A stretch of 64,000 bases of DNA from Muscardinus avellanarius (GCA_963383645.1 OY726562.1:1989001-2053000), one strand, 5' to 3'; positions 52,055 to 62,729 are shown, numbered from the stretch's first letter. Made by a program: numbers and translations. The notes: generated by a model not told the origin, from the letters alone.

Positions 52055-53479
52055 CAGGTTCCCAAATATGATTTTCATTGGACACTTATAACTCGCTCCC
52101 CTTTGTTCCCTGGAGGCTAAGAGGAACCTGGATGATAATCACAATTCTTAGAACTGCTGTTGCTATGGCAACTTAATGTTAGCCATTTGATCTTAATACC
52201 TTGCCTTCCCTCTGAATTTCATCCCATGATATCATCGATGATAAGTTGAGTAACCGGGATGTCATGTTAGCACTTTGTTCCTTGAATACATGAACAACCT
52301 AGTTCCAGAATCCCAATTTGAGTGTCTAATTTTTGAGGCTATTTATGGCATAATTACTGTATCTGAATCCTAGCAGGAAATAGATTTCCTACTCAGAAGG
52401 AGAATTTCATAAAGGGGTGATTGACAAAACTTTTAATTGAGGCACAAAAAATCTGCTGGGGACAGTGCCTGTACCCTAGAGCTGGTAATAGCAGAAGTTT
52501 TGGCATCACTAAGCTTGAAAGAAGAGGGAAAAGAGATCACAGAGCCCAGCAGGAAAAAGTAAACAGAGTGCCGCCTTGAGAGGTGCTAGGTCTTTGGTCA
52601 AGAGGCAGAGCCAGCCAGCGGCTGCTGCCTGGAGTTGGGGAACCCATCTCGTCCCGTAGACCTCGTGCCAGGGCTCCAGTGGCACACCTGGTGGAGGGGA
52701 GCCTTCACTGGGCTGGACAGAAAGCCTCCGAGGGCAAAGAACAGAGAGTGAGCTGTCGGAGAATGAAGGGAGGCACACCATTTCGATGTGGGAATGGTTT
52801 GTGTATGGTGTGGGTATGGTTTGTCCTCCCAAGGCTTATGTTGGGTCCCCTGGCAGTGGTGTTGGGTTAGTGGTCTATTTAGGAAGGAGGTAGTCAGCTT
52901 CCAGGGCTCTAGCCCTATGAATGAATTGATGCTGTCTCAAGAGAGAGGGTTAGGTCTTTGGGCTGGATCAATTTCCAGAGCAACGGGTTGTTATAAGTGA
53001 GCCTAGCATTTCCCCCAAATCTCTCTTCTGCACACACTGCCGTCATTGTGAGGCGCTTCTTGGTGGCCTCCTCTCCAACAGCCAAGGAATGCACTAAAGA
53101 AAGCACCTTTCTGTGTAAAGTCCAGCAACAGTAGCACAGATCAGCTAAGACAAAGAGTTTCAAAAATATTCGTGTTTGGCACTTTGTTTGAATTTCATGA
53201 AAAGGAAAATATTATAGCCTGATAAGAAGGATCCGTTTTGCTTTGCTTTGTTTTTGCTCTAGACCAGAACTAGAGATGTAATCAGCTCTTAAAAGAAGGC
53301 TTCCAGCGTACCGAGGAGGCCACGTTTATCCACATGCCTCTCCAGGGGAAGGGTGATCTTAGTAAGCAATTTAGCCATTATAGATTTCACATGAATAGGT
53401 CAGAAACATTTCAATGTTTTACTCCATGCTATCCCCAAAAATAACAAACACCGAGACTTAAGTTTGTATTCACCGAAAA
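52055..53479. other. ADAD1-IL2 intergenic sequence
   Basis: Mostly unassigned. About 52793-52990 resembles a MaLR-type LTR start (GTTTGTCCTCCCAAGGCTTATG), low confidence. No gene recognised. Confidence 0.4.
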
Positions 53480-53737
53480 TATTAAATATTTTTATTAACT
53501 AATCTATGTAGATAATATATTTAACAATTCAATATAGTAATAAATACTTTGGATAAATAATTTAAATGAAACCATTTTAGAGCCCTTAGGGCTTACAAAA
53601 AGAATCTTAAAAGATCCATAATCTATGAAGACTGAAGTTACAAAAGGTAGCAAACCATACATCCAAAATAAATATAACTCTTAAATATTCAAATAAATAG
53701 GAAGTCTTATGTGTTTGAAACAGGAGGCACATAGTTA
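53480..53737 (-). promoter_or_regulatory. IL2: IL2 3' UTR with AU-rich elements and poly(A) signal
   Basis: On the reverse strand the 3' UTR contains at least seven ATTTA pentamers, seen as TAAAT on the plus strand (for example 53483, 53542, 53555). AATAAA is complementary to 53491-53496. AU-rich elements are known to make IL2 mRNA short-lived outside activated T cells. Confidence 0.85.
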
Positions 53738-53848
53738 TCAAGTGAGTTTTGAGATTATGCTTTGACAGAAAGTAATCCACCTGTCCAGAAACCCCACAAT
53801 GGTTGCTGTCTCCTCGTCATATTCACACGTGAATGCTGTTTCGGATCC
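53738..53848 (-). CDS. IL2: IL2 exon 4
   Basis: Encodes [20 protein letters not shown] and [16 protein letters not shown] (helix D), stop TGA complementary to 53738-53740. Confidence 0.96.
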   Translation of the reverse strand, partial: GSETAFTCEYDEETATIVGFLDRWITFCQSIISKLT

Positions 53849-56800
53849 CTACAAAAGAAAACGTAGTGTTTTAAGCTTACAGCAGTTGGCTTTATATATA
53901 ATTATTTTCAGCAGAAGCTTTACAAGCTTTTGGTCTTTGAGCTTGTTAAACATGTTAACTATTCACATTTTCTTGAAATGATCAATGTGATATTCCCAGA
54001 TTATATATTTTGCTATGATAGCAGATTTTAGAAACAGTCAAGCTGAAATTTTGTTGTTAATTCTACTGACAATGAACACAAATTTTTTTTTCCCCTTGAA
54101 TTGGGTACAATTAATTTTTTAGTTAAAACAGTTCCGCCAGGCATGGTGTCACAGGCTTGTAATTCCAGTTCTTGGGAGTCTGAGACAGGAGGATCACAGG
54201 TTCAAAGACAGTCTCAGCAAGTAGTGAGACTCTCATCAACCTAGAAAGACCCTATTTCAAAATAAAAATAATAAAATAGGCCTGGGAATATAGCTTCAAG
54301 GTAGAATGTCCCTGGTTGAATCCCAAGTAAGTAAGTAAATAAAAACAGTTATAGATAAATGTTTTGTAAAATACTTATTGTGTCAGCCAGGTGTGGTGGC
54401 ACACACTTGTAACCCCAGTACTCGGGAGGCTGAGACAGGAGGACCCAGGTTCGTGGCCAGCCTCAGCTACTCAGTGAAGCCCTCTGCAACTCAGTGAGAC
54501 CCTGTTTCCAAATAAAAATGTAAAAATAGGTCTGGGAGTGTAGCCCAGAGGTAGAAGGGCTTCCAGGAATCCCAGTACCACCAAAAAATAAAAAAAAGGC
54601 AGAGTCTATCAATATTATATGACCTTGATCTCAATGTATTTTGTGTTGGGGGGGTACTTGGGTTCCTGGAAGCCCTTCTACCTCCAGGCTTCACTCCAAG
54701 ACCTATTATTATTATTATTTTTTTAAAACAGGGTCTCTTAAGCCAGCGCGGCAGTCTTCGAACCTGCGCGATCCTCCTGTCTCCGCCTCCCAAGTGCGGG
54801 ATTACAAGCGTGCACCACCACGCCCCGCTCAAAGTATTTTTAATACAATTTTAAACTGAAACAGTCCACTGATAAAATGACTTGTTTGCAAAATGACCTC
54901 ATGCCGCGTACTTTTAGGAACTTGCTCCTACTGCTGTGATTAAACGCGCTGCTTACTTATGATCCTGTTAACTCATGGATTTTGTACTTGGCCGACGGGA
55001 TGAAGCAGGAGCTGTGAGGCCCTCCCTTCGCCTCCCTGTGCATCGAAACCCCCGGGCCCTGAAAGCGGGCCCTAAATTAGTTCATGATCTCGTTCTTGGC
55101 TCATTCCAACGGCTGCGTTTCTGAGACAATGTCGATGTTTAGTTCTCTCCTCAGTGACTGGAAAGCGCCATTCGAGAAGCCTTTCAGTGACCGTGGGTGA
55201 TGTGGGTCAGTAACCTGAAGCATCTCCAGCCTAGCTAATGAGTCTGCCCGCTTTCTGTGAGAGTCGGGTCAGTGTTTCTTCTATTCTGGTTTGTGTTCCT
55301 GGGAGAGACTGGAATGCTGTGAGGGGCTTGTCCCCGAGAGGACGCCGGGCAGAACCTTCCAGAAACCCTTCCCGGCTCGGCAGCGGATCCCGGCCTCACC
55401 CACCAGTGAACTGATTCCTACTCACGGTGGGCTTTAAATGTTGGCTAGTGAAAGGCATGGCTACTTCACAAACACCAACAATCAAGTGCTGCCCTTTAAA
55501 CTTCCAGGTAAAGACCCATTCATTTATTCTATCGCAGGAGAGCCAATAGAGCAAAGCCTCACCTTGAGTTTCAGAACCGTTACGTTGATGTTGCTGACGA
55601 AATCCTTGGTCTCCGTCAAGTCAAGGTTTTGGCTTTCAGATAAATTTAGCACTTGCTCCAGAGGTTTGAGTTCTTCTGCTAAGCACTGAAGATGTTTCAA
55701 TTCTGTGGCCTAGAATAATAATAATAATTTTGAGCTCAGTTTACACTACCCTAAAGGTCAGAATCAGAAGCTAATCACCGACTTGTCTTACTGAGAGGAG
55801 CAGTATAGGTTTTTGTTTGGTTTTTTTTACCATTCTTCCTGTTCTCACTTGCTGAGAACAGAGTGGGCCAATATCATTTATTATTATAAAATTGGAAGAA
55901 GGGGCTCAAATACTTAAGACTAGGGTGAACTGTTCACAACTGCATCACGTTTCATCTTAACTAGAATTTGTAAAAACATTTCTGCAAGCCAAAGATGTAA
56001 GCTACTTTTCCAGTCTGCACAGAAATCATTAGAACCAGAGCAGTGGAATGCGGAGGTGTTAGAATCATGTTATCTGGCCCTAACATTTGAGAATCCAGGA
56101 GCTGAGTGAGAGTCACGGAGGTTGAGGGACAGCAGCCCTTGTCAGAGTCCCGACCCTCTAAAGATGAGGTCGTTCATTCCGGCCATACGATAACGAGTCG
56201 TAACATAGCCAGAGCAAAACATATTTCACTGTGCCTTAAAATTTTACTTTTTCATCATTACTACATTAAGATGCATTTTTTTTAATTCATCCCAACCAAG
56301 TAAGATGTCACAATATCTGGGTAGGCCTGCTGATATAGATAAATAAATAGAGATAACATTTCATACTTCAATGATAAATTTAAAAATTTCATAAAATTCT
56401 ATAAAGTATTTTCTCCTAAATAAGGCCCTTTAAGTTCACAAGCACATTTTGAGGTAAGCAGTGTAATACTGTTACCTCTGTCTTACAAATAAGGAAACTA
56501 AATCTCAGAATTGGTTTCTTCCCCAGGTCACATGAATAGGTAAAGTTAGGATTAAATGCTAATTCTCTTTCCTTCTATCATAGCATCCTTTGAATTAAAT
56601 TTTATCAATTCCTAACACTGGATGCAGGATGGAGTTTGAGTGGGTAAGTGAATGGATGAAGTTTATTTCTTGATTTATTTATTTTGTGGCCCTGGGGATG
56701 GAACCCAGGAGCATTTGACCTCTGAGCTACACCCCAGCCCCATTTTTATTCTTTATTTTGAAACAGGGTCCCACTGACTTGAGAAGGGCCTCACTAAGTA

Positions 56801-58475
56801 GCTGAGGCTGGCCACGAACTGTGATCTTCCTGTCTCAGCCTCCCGAATGCTGGGATGACAAGCGTGCACCCACCACGCCCGGCTAAGTGAAGGAAGTTTC
56901 TTACATTGCTTTTGGTTTCGAATTATAATCTGAATTGTCATTTAGAAACTTAGATTTCAAGAAATTCTTCCAGCCATATGCACATAGTTTTGTTACCCAA
57001 CAATCTTTAGAGAGAAAGGTGGAACAGGACAACACCTACCTCAGGTTACGTCCATGTACTACCCTACCAAAAAACTGTTACTACAAGCTCCACAGATTTT
57101 AATGCTTGACTCTTTGGCATGCGCACATTGGAGCGCATCCCTTCAGAACACAGCCCGCTATCTATTTAATCACTGGAGTTCAAAGTTGTGTGGCTCTAAA
57201 CTAAAGGATCATCTATGAGCTCTCCCCTTTTCCTCTTTCAATAAAGTAGCTTGAAGCAGAATTCCCTGGGTTTAATAGAAGTGGATCAACAGGACTGCAT
57301 CTCTGTGCCCTCAGCCCACCTTTTCTTTTTCTGGGCTTGGCCTACCCAGGGACAAGCTCTTTCTGGCACCAAAGTTTTGCCCCTTCTCTACTGACTTGTA
57401 CACATGCTAGGCAACTTTGCACCCTGAGGTTGCTCCAGGAGCTCAGGTGGTCCATTGCTGATGGTGCAACGATTTGAATCCCAAAGCAACCCAACAGAGT
57501 CAGAGTATTACAAATCTCTGCTTCTACTGCCTTAAAAAAAAGGTATGCAAATTCAAGATTTCACTTTCTACTTCCCAGCAAGAATATGGTCTTCACCACC
57601 ACTGACAGAGCTCGTGCCTAGATGGTATTTAACACTTGCCACACACTCTCCTGAGTCCCCACGAAACTCTAAGTGTGTACAGTCATTATTCATGTAAGTA
57701 GAAAGAAACTGACTCACAAAGGAAGTAAATGACTTGCCTAAGGCGATGAGAGCCAAGCGCGGAGCCTGTGCACAGGGTCACTATGCCACGCTGGCTCTTA
57801 GAGATGCTTAGAAATCTTTCCTATAAGTAACCCAGTTTTGATGGTTTACATGCTATGATGATATAATCAAGTATCTCTAGGGTTTTGCATTTTTAAAGAA
57901 AACAATCAACATATCTTCTTAAATTATCCCAGCAGAGAAGTTAGAATATTATTTTTGTGTTTTCTCCCAATTCCTACTCCTCGAACACACGAGCGCATTA
58001 AAAATATATAGACAAAACCACTTTGACAGAAGCCCCATTATCAAACAGTTTTTTTAAAAGTTATTGAAGCGACTCATTTTTCCTTCAGATGAGGTGCTAT
58101 TAGAATTAATCACTGTTCAGATTTTTATATTACATTGGATTTTCTTAAAACATAGATGGACATAGAAAATTGTACTTACATTTTGGGGCATGTAAAATTT
58201 AAATTTGAGCATCGTGGAGCGTCTGGAATTCCTGTCACTCTGAAAAGGCATAACATGTTGTTACTAAACAACAAACTCCAGCAAGAAAAATTAAGTAATC
58301 ATTTTTGTTACGAAGGGCATCTGCTCACATTGACTCCTTTCAGCAGCATCTGCAGGTCCAGCAGTAACTGCTCCAGCTGCTGCCGGGTCTCCTTCGCAGA
58401 GCCAGACGTGGGCGCACTGTGTGCAAAGATGACGAAAGTTAGGGCGACGCAGCCCCAGAGCTGCACGGCGTACAT
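53738..58475 (-). CDS. IL2: IL2, interleukin-2
   Basis: Secreted four-helix-bundle cytokine made by activated T cells, signalling through IL-2R alpha, beta and gamma-c. Reverse-strand exons are 58329-58475, 58180-58239, 55563-55709 and 53738-53848, with sizes 147/60/147/111, all phase 0 and GT-AG. They give 154 residues, against 153 in human. A signal peptide spans residues 1-20, with mature start APTSG. Disulphide cysteines are C78 and C126, with free C146. The receptor contacts Asp20 (residue 40) and Gln126 (residue 147) are kept. Three N-X-S/T sequons (N69, N91, N111) are absent from the human protein. No poly-Gln tract as in mouse is present. The reading frame is intact. Confidence 0.97.
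53849..54135. other. IL2 intron 3, part near exon 4
   Basis: Unique AT-rich sequence. Confidence 0.5.
54136..54345 (+). mobile_element. B1-dID-type SINE in IL2 intron 3
   Basis: Forward copy GCCAGGCATGGTGTCACAGG through CCTGGTTGAATCCCAAGTAAG. Confidence 0.85.
54385..54598 (+). mobile_element. B1-dID-type SINE in IL2 intron 3
   Basis: Forward copy GCCAGGTGTGGTGGCACACA. Its tail is the GGGCTTCCAGGAATCCCAG variant. Confidence 0.9.
54646..54830 (-). mobile_element. B1-dID-type SINE in IL2 intron 3
   Basis: Reverse copy with GGTTCCTGGAAGCCCTTC and GTCTCTTAAGCCAGCGCGG, the same young subfamily as 62746-62955. With 54385-54598 it forms an inverted pair. Confidence 0.9.
54831..55562. other. IL2 intron 3, part near exon 3
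   Basis: GC-richer around 54960-55420. I recognise no gene or repeat. Confidence 0.5.
55563..55709 (-). CDS. IL2: IL2 exon 3
   Basis: Encodes [20 protein letters not shown] through [14 protein letters not shown] (helices B and C), one codon longer than human. Sequons NLS and NVT are visible. Confidence 0.96.
55710..56672. other. IL2 intron 2, first part
   Basis: I recognise no gene or repeat apart from a short ATA run at about 55713-55726. Confidence 0.5.
56673..56884 (-). mobile_element. B1-dID-type SINE in IL2 intron 2
   Basis: Reverse copy CCTGGGGATGGAACCCAGG through CACCACGCCCGGCT. Confidence 0.88.
56885..58179. other. IL2 intron 2, remaining part
   Basis: Unique sequence. I recognise no gene or repeat. 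Confidence 0.5.
58180..58239 (-). CDS. IL2: IL2 exon 2
   Basis: Exactly 60 bases, as in other mammals. Encodes [20 protein letters not shown], with the conserved FKFYMP motif that contacts IL-2R alpha. Confidence 0.96.
58329..58475 (-). CDS. IL2: IL2 exon 1
   Basis: Encodes [20 protein letters not shown] (signal peptide) then [20 protein letters not shown] and LQMLLKGVN (helix A). The start chosen aligns with the family Met-Tyr start. A farther in-frame ATG overlaps the TATA box and is upstream of transcription. Confidence 0.96.
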
Positions 58476-58540
58476 CGTGCTGAGTTCCTGCGAGTGGAGC
58501 CTGGGGAGGCAGATGGGGAGCCCTGGGGCGCGGGGAGCCA

Positions 58541-58546
58541 TTTATA
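58541..58546 (-). promoter_or_regulatory. IL2: IL2 TATA box
   Basis: TATAAA on the reverse strand within CAGTATAAATGGC, 66 bases upstream of the start codon. Confidence 0.9.
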
Positions 58547-58552
58547 CTGCTA

Positions 58553-58605
58553 ATTCTGGAAAAATAGTATGGGGGTGTCACCGTGTTTTACATATTACAC
58601 ATCTT
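58553..58605 (-). promoter_or_regulatory. IL2: IL2 proximal NFAT/AP-1-like/Oct elements
   Basis: Reverse strand: GTGTAATATGTAAAAC (Oct/POU), then GTGACACCCCCATA, then TATTTTTCCAGAATTA (NFAT core TTTTCC). Order and spacing match the known proximal IL2 enhancer. Confidence 0.85.
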
Positions 58606-58644
58606 TTCAAAGGCTCGACCTGTGTGGCAGAAAGCATTGCCTGT

Positions 58645-58680
58645 GTTTTTCCTCTTCTCATGACTCTTTGGAATTTCTTT
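58645..58680 (-). promoter_or_regulatory. IL2: IL2 CD28RE/AP-1 composite and adjacent NFAT site
   Basis: Reverse strand AAAGAAATTCC (58670-58680) is the CD28 response element. It is followed by the AP-1-type GAGTCA (58661-58666) and AGGAAAA (NFAT, 58647-58652). Almost identical to the human element. Confidence 0.9.
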
Positions 58681-58772
58681 AAACCCCCATAAACTGACTG
58701 AATGGATGGAGGTGAAATCCCTCCTGGTTGCATGAGCCCACACTTAGGTAGCAGTTTTAATTCATACAACTC

Positions 58773-58800
58773 ACGCCTTCTGGGTGAAACACTTTTTCCT
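58773..58800 (-). promoter_or_regulatory. IL2: IL2 distal NFAT site (ARRE-2-like)
   Basis: Reverse strand AGGAAAAAGTGTTTCACCCA then GAAGGCGT. This aligns with the distal antigen-receptor response element, an NFAT core followed by a weak AP-1 half. Confidence 0.8.
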
Positions 58801-59146
58801 TTTTTCTTAAGGGGGTGGAGATACAAAAGCACCTCATGAGAAATTTTCTCTTTGTCATAAAACTCTGTGAACGTGAAAGCCTTCTGCTGTGGTGGACAGG
58901 AGCTGAGGAAGCAGGCAGAGAATAAACTTAGATTTGTTGATTGGACAGGAAGAGTATTGGTTTCCTGTTTCAGGATGGTTTCACCTTTGCATCTACACAA
59001 GGAGCGCGTTGCATACACAGTGATAAGTGGCTCTTCACACAGCTAGAAAATGTTAAGACGGGTGTAGAAAGTGCCTAGTGGATCAGCTACTGGTCATGCT
59101 GTCTGAGGTTTAACATTTATCTCTTCGAACATCTGAATGCCTTTTC
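58801..59146. other. IL2: IL2 upstream region
   Basis: Sequence beyond the distal NFAT site. Further enhancer sites may lie here but I cannot assign any with confidence. Confidence 0.4.
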
Positions 59147-59175
59147 TTTCTCTCTCTCTCTGTGTGCGTGTGCGT

Positions 59176-59218
<43 letters not shown>
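59147..59218 (+). repeat. (TC)n(TGCG/TG)n compound microsatellite
   Basis: A TC run, then TGTGCG units, then pure TG, abutting a reverse SINE. Confidence 0.95.
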
Positions 59219-59411
59219 GGTGCTGGGGTTGAACCCAGGGGCAGTGCCCCTGAGAGCTATATCCCCGTCTTATTTTACTTTTGATTTTTGAAACGGTTTT
59301 GTTAAGTTGCAGAAGGCCTCCCTAAGTAGCTGAGGCTGTCTGTGAATCACGAACCTCCTGTCTCAGCCTCCCAAATACTGGAATTACAAGCTCGCGCCAC
59401 CACGCCTGGCT
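59219..59411 (-). mobile_element. B1-dID-type SINE
   Basis: Reverse copy GTGCTGGGGTTGAACCCAGG through CACCACGCCTGGCT. Confidence 0.87.
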
Positions 59412-59950
59412 ATTCTTTCTTTTTTAAGAGAATGGTGTTTAACAAATGCTTGGGGGAAAACTTAGCATCCAAGGATACTGATGGCAGGTTCCTAAGAGCC
59501 CTTAGGTAGCATTCTGAGCTGGGCCGTGTTCCTCATTCTATGCTTTCCCCTCTTCAGTGGGTTTGCATCTATCCTCTCCAGCACCCAGGACACAGTGAGT
59601 GTAATGGTCATAATATAAAACAGGGCCTGTTGTAGCCTGGCAGGACACTCAGGATGGAATCGCTGGTCCTCACCATTAGTGCACCAAGACTGAATGGTGA
59701 TCTGGGTGTGTACTTTTAATTTAACCTGGGAGAACTGAGGGTGTCTTTCCCAAAGAGATCGCCTGTGACATTCCATTTTTACTGCCATATTTGTAGCTAG
59801 TTTGGTCTTTAAACACCTTTATCCAGCATCCAAAATGTGCTGGGGCACATAGAATGGAGAAGGGGGCAAGCCCAGTCTACTCGGAGCCTTTCAATGGACC
59901 TTGAAGTGGTGGCTGTCATTTTGCAGAGTAGAAAACTGAACTTCAGAACT
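59412..59950. other. IL2-IL21 intergenic, unique sequence
   Basis: I recognise no gene or repeat. Confidence 0.5.
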
Positions 59951-60140
59951 GGGTGTGGTGATGCACACCTGTAATCTCAGTACTTGGGAGGCTGGGAGAA
60001 GAGGATCGAAGATTCGAGGACAGCCTCAGCAACGAGTGAGACTTTCAACCTAGCAAGAGCCTGTTTCAAATAAATAAAATCAGGCTGGGAGTGAAACTTG
60101 AAGGTAGAATGCCTCTGGGTTCAATCCCCAGCACCAAGCA
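59951..60140 (+). mobile_element. B1-dID-type SINE
   Basis: Forward copy TGGGTGTGGTGATGCACACC through TTCAATCCCCAGCACC. Confidence 0.86.
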
Positions 60141-60176
60141 CTTATGTGTGTGGCCACTGACACTTGTCTATGTATT

Positions 60177-60180
<4 letters not shown>

Positions 60181-60219
<39 letters not shown>

Positions 60220-60341
60220 GAAAAGAAGAAGAAGAAGAAGAAGAAGAAGGAGGAGGAGGAGGAGGAGGAGGAGGAGGAGGAGGAGGAGGAGGAGTTGGAG
60301 GAGGAGGAGGAGGAGGAGTTGGAGGAGGAGGAGGAGGAAGA
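60181..60341 (+). repeat. Purine-only (AG)n(GAA)n(GGA)n tract
   Basis: About 160 bases of almost pure purine on the plus strand: AG units, then GAA units, then GGA units with two GTT interruptions. Glutamate- and glycine-rich open frames across it are artefacts. Confidence 0.97.
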
Positions 60342-60455
60342 TAGAAAACTGAGCTTCAGAGAAGTTTTTTATTCTAAGTTATTCAGCTCTTGCCAGAAAT
60401 GGAAAGAACAAGGATTTGAAACCAAAATGTCTAACTTTAAAATCTACCCTTTTAA

Positions 60456-60659
60456 GCCCGGCATGGTGGCGCACGCTTGTACTCTTAGCATTCAGAAGGC
60501 TGAGACAGAAGGATCGCAGTTTGAGGCTAGCCTAGGCTACTTAGTGAGACCCTGTTTCAAAATAAAGAATAAAAAATAAAGCGAGGGGTGTAGCTCGGAG
60601 GTAGAGTGCTCCTGCGTCCCATCCCGAGTACCACACACACACACACACACACACACACC
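60456..60659 (+). mobile_element. B1-dID-type SINE ending in (AC)n
   Basis: Forward copy GCCCGGCATGGTGGCGCACG. The tail CCCGAGTACC runs straight into an AC repeat (60632-60659). Confidence 0.9.
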
Positions 60660-60970
60660 CTACTCTTGGCATGTGTACTCTTCCACACCCTATCCTATGT
60701 ATGTGGGTAATGTATATATGGAGACATACCCACCCAGGCTAGGTTATCCTAGGTAAAACGTGAGTGTGACCTCAAGAGAGACGGGCGTAAAGAATTTTGA
60801 AGAATAAGAGATTGTGTCACGCTGAATGCTGGCAATGAGGCAGCAGATGGGAAGAGAAGTCGGGAAGCATCCTAGGACACTCGTCATCTCTCACAACGAA
60901 CCGAGAAGCGGCCAGCGACACTCATCTATGCATTAAACATGGCTCTAGTGAATATAAATCATCTTCATAA
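60660..60970. other. IL2-IL21 intergenic, unique sequence
   Basis: I recognise no gene or repeat. Confidence 0.5.
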
Positions 60971-61328
60971 GATTTTTTTTTTTGGTGGTACTAGGGGTGG
61001 AACTCAGAGGCTTTCTACCTCCCAACTATACTCCCAGACCTATTTTATATTTTTTATTTGGAAACAGGGTCTCACTAAGTTGCCAAGAGCCTCACTAAGT
61101 AGCTGAAGCTGGCTTTGAACTTGTGCAATCCTCCTGTCTCAGCCTCCCAAGCGCAGGGATTACAAGCGTGCGCCTCCATGCCTGGTCTTTTATTCTTTAT
61201 TTTGAAACAGCATCTCACTAAATTGTGGAGGGCCTCTTTAAGTAGCTAAGGCTGGCTGCGAACCCGTGATCCTCCTGTATCAGCCTCCCAAGTACTGGGA
61301 TTACAAATGTGCACCTTCATGCCCGGCT
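60971..61328 (-). mobile_element. Reverse B1-dID-type SINE plus extra B1 head
   Basis: A full reverse copy (60971-61187) is joined directly to a second reverse unit lacking the ID tail (61188-61328). The latter ends TTCATGCCCGGCTC. Confidence 0.88.
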
Positions 61329-61344
61329 CATTTAAAGATCTTAT

Positions 61345-61668
61345 GAGCCGGGCATGGTAGCGCACGCTTGTAATCCCTGCGCTTGGGAGGCTGAGACAGG
61401 AGGATTGCATAGGCTCAAAGCCAGCCTCAGCTACTTAGTGAGGCTCTCAGCAACTTAGTGAGACCCTGTTTCCAAATAAAGTATAAAATAGCTCTGGGAG
61501 TGTAGGCCAGACATAGAAAGGCCCCTGGGTTCCATCCCCAGTACCACACACAAAAAAATAAAGAATAATAATAAAAAAAAAATAGGGCTGGGGATGTAGC
61601 TCAGAGGTAGAATGCCCCTGGGTTCCATCCCCAGTGGCATGAAATTAAAAAAAAAAAAAAAAAAAACT
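61345..61668 (+). mobile_element. Forward B1-dID-type SINE with two ID tails
   Basis: GAGCCGGGCATGGTAGCGCA head, a first tail of GCTCTGGGAGTGTAGGCC type, then a second near-consensus tail GGGCTGGGGATGTAGCTCAG, and an A tract of about 20 bases. It faces away from 60971-61328 across a 16-base spacer. Confidence 0.9.
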
Positions 61669-62729
61669 TTAAATGAACATCGCAGTTCTCAAGGGTGGGG
61701 AAGAAAAGCCAGGTTAAAGACAAATCTCCTGGTCTTTTCTTTTTGTTACCTAAACACTCAAAATGCGCCTGTAGTTTCCAGGTAGAAGCAGCAGCCGTGT
61801 GTGCAGGAGGGGTCTGCCCTGCCGGCCTACCCCAGCCCTGGGCTCTGGCTCCTCCCTGGCTCCTCCGGGCAGCCTGGCTCAGCCCTCTTGCCTCCTGGAG
61901 TGGAAGGGCTCAGGCCCACACGTTTTCCTGTGTGGGCCTTTTCCACTGAGGCCTTTGCTGTTCTCACAGTCTTGATATTTCTGCTGCTCCCCCTGTTTCC
62001 ACTCGAGAATGGACCAACATGGCCCGGTTGCTGGGACCCTGGAGGCCAGGCAGTTCCAGAGCCTCCAGCTGATCCCTGCTGTTATGTAATGGGCACGATT
62101 ATAGAAGTTAGCCTCATAATTTCTTTCTCGAGAGGCTGGGGAGAAAGCAGCCAGCCACTGTGGCATACTTTCCATTTTTAACATGCCTGACACCTCATCT
62201 GGATTTTCTGGCCGTCGTAGTGATAAAATCAGTAGTAGACTGCTGCCAAATGTGTCATACCCACCACTTTTCCTTTTACCATGCAGATTTTTACTACTCA
62301 GTAGGAAGCTATTTTTGTTAGCATAATCTGTGACTCAGCCTTTTAGCGTTGAGTAGCCCAAGTCCTTAAAGACGGGCAGCCCCAGACCCAAGCTGCTCCT
62401 GAAGAAGTCAATCCATTGTGCTGTCGTCCATCCGTCACACTGCCTTTGGGGCCCGCACCTCGCAGGCACTCCTCCTTTCTGACCTTCTTCCAAGCTTTGG
62501 AGACCTTGACCTGTCGCATAGCTGCTGCCTGTGTTAGTACATCTCTGTCTGTTTCCTAAAGACCTTTGAGTTTCTTGGTTCAGATTCGCTTCTCTCCCTT
62601 TGAAATCACAACAAACTGTCTTATTATAGTTTGTGTACCAGCCAGAGAGAACTCAGCTAGGGACGCTGTTTTTCCTGAGAAAATCTAAATTTCCTGAGGC
62701 TGGTTGGTACCCAGACCACTGGTTTCTCT
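61669..62729. other. IL2-IL21 intergenic, unassigned sequence
   Basis: GC-rich around 61790-61920. No gene or repeat recognised. Confidence 0.5.

Noticed and set aside
58308..58541. In-frame upstream ATG extending IL2 to a longer N-terminus
   Set aside because: The ATG lies inside the TATA box (TATAAATGG), so it is upstream of the transcription start. The family Met-Tyr start with a 20-residue signal peptide is better.
60091..60579. 162-codon Glu-rich frame
   Set aside because: It consists of a SINE tail, a purine microsatellite and another SINE, with no conserved protein.
61590..61640. tRNA-like sequence with A/B-box-like motifs in SINE tails
   Set aside because: The GGGCTGGGGATGTAGCTCAG...GGTTC pattern is the ID-type, tRNA-derived half of the SINE and not a functional tRNA gene.
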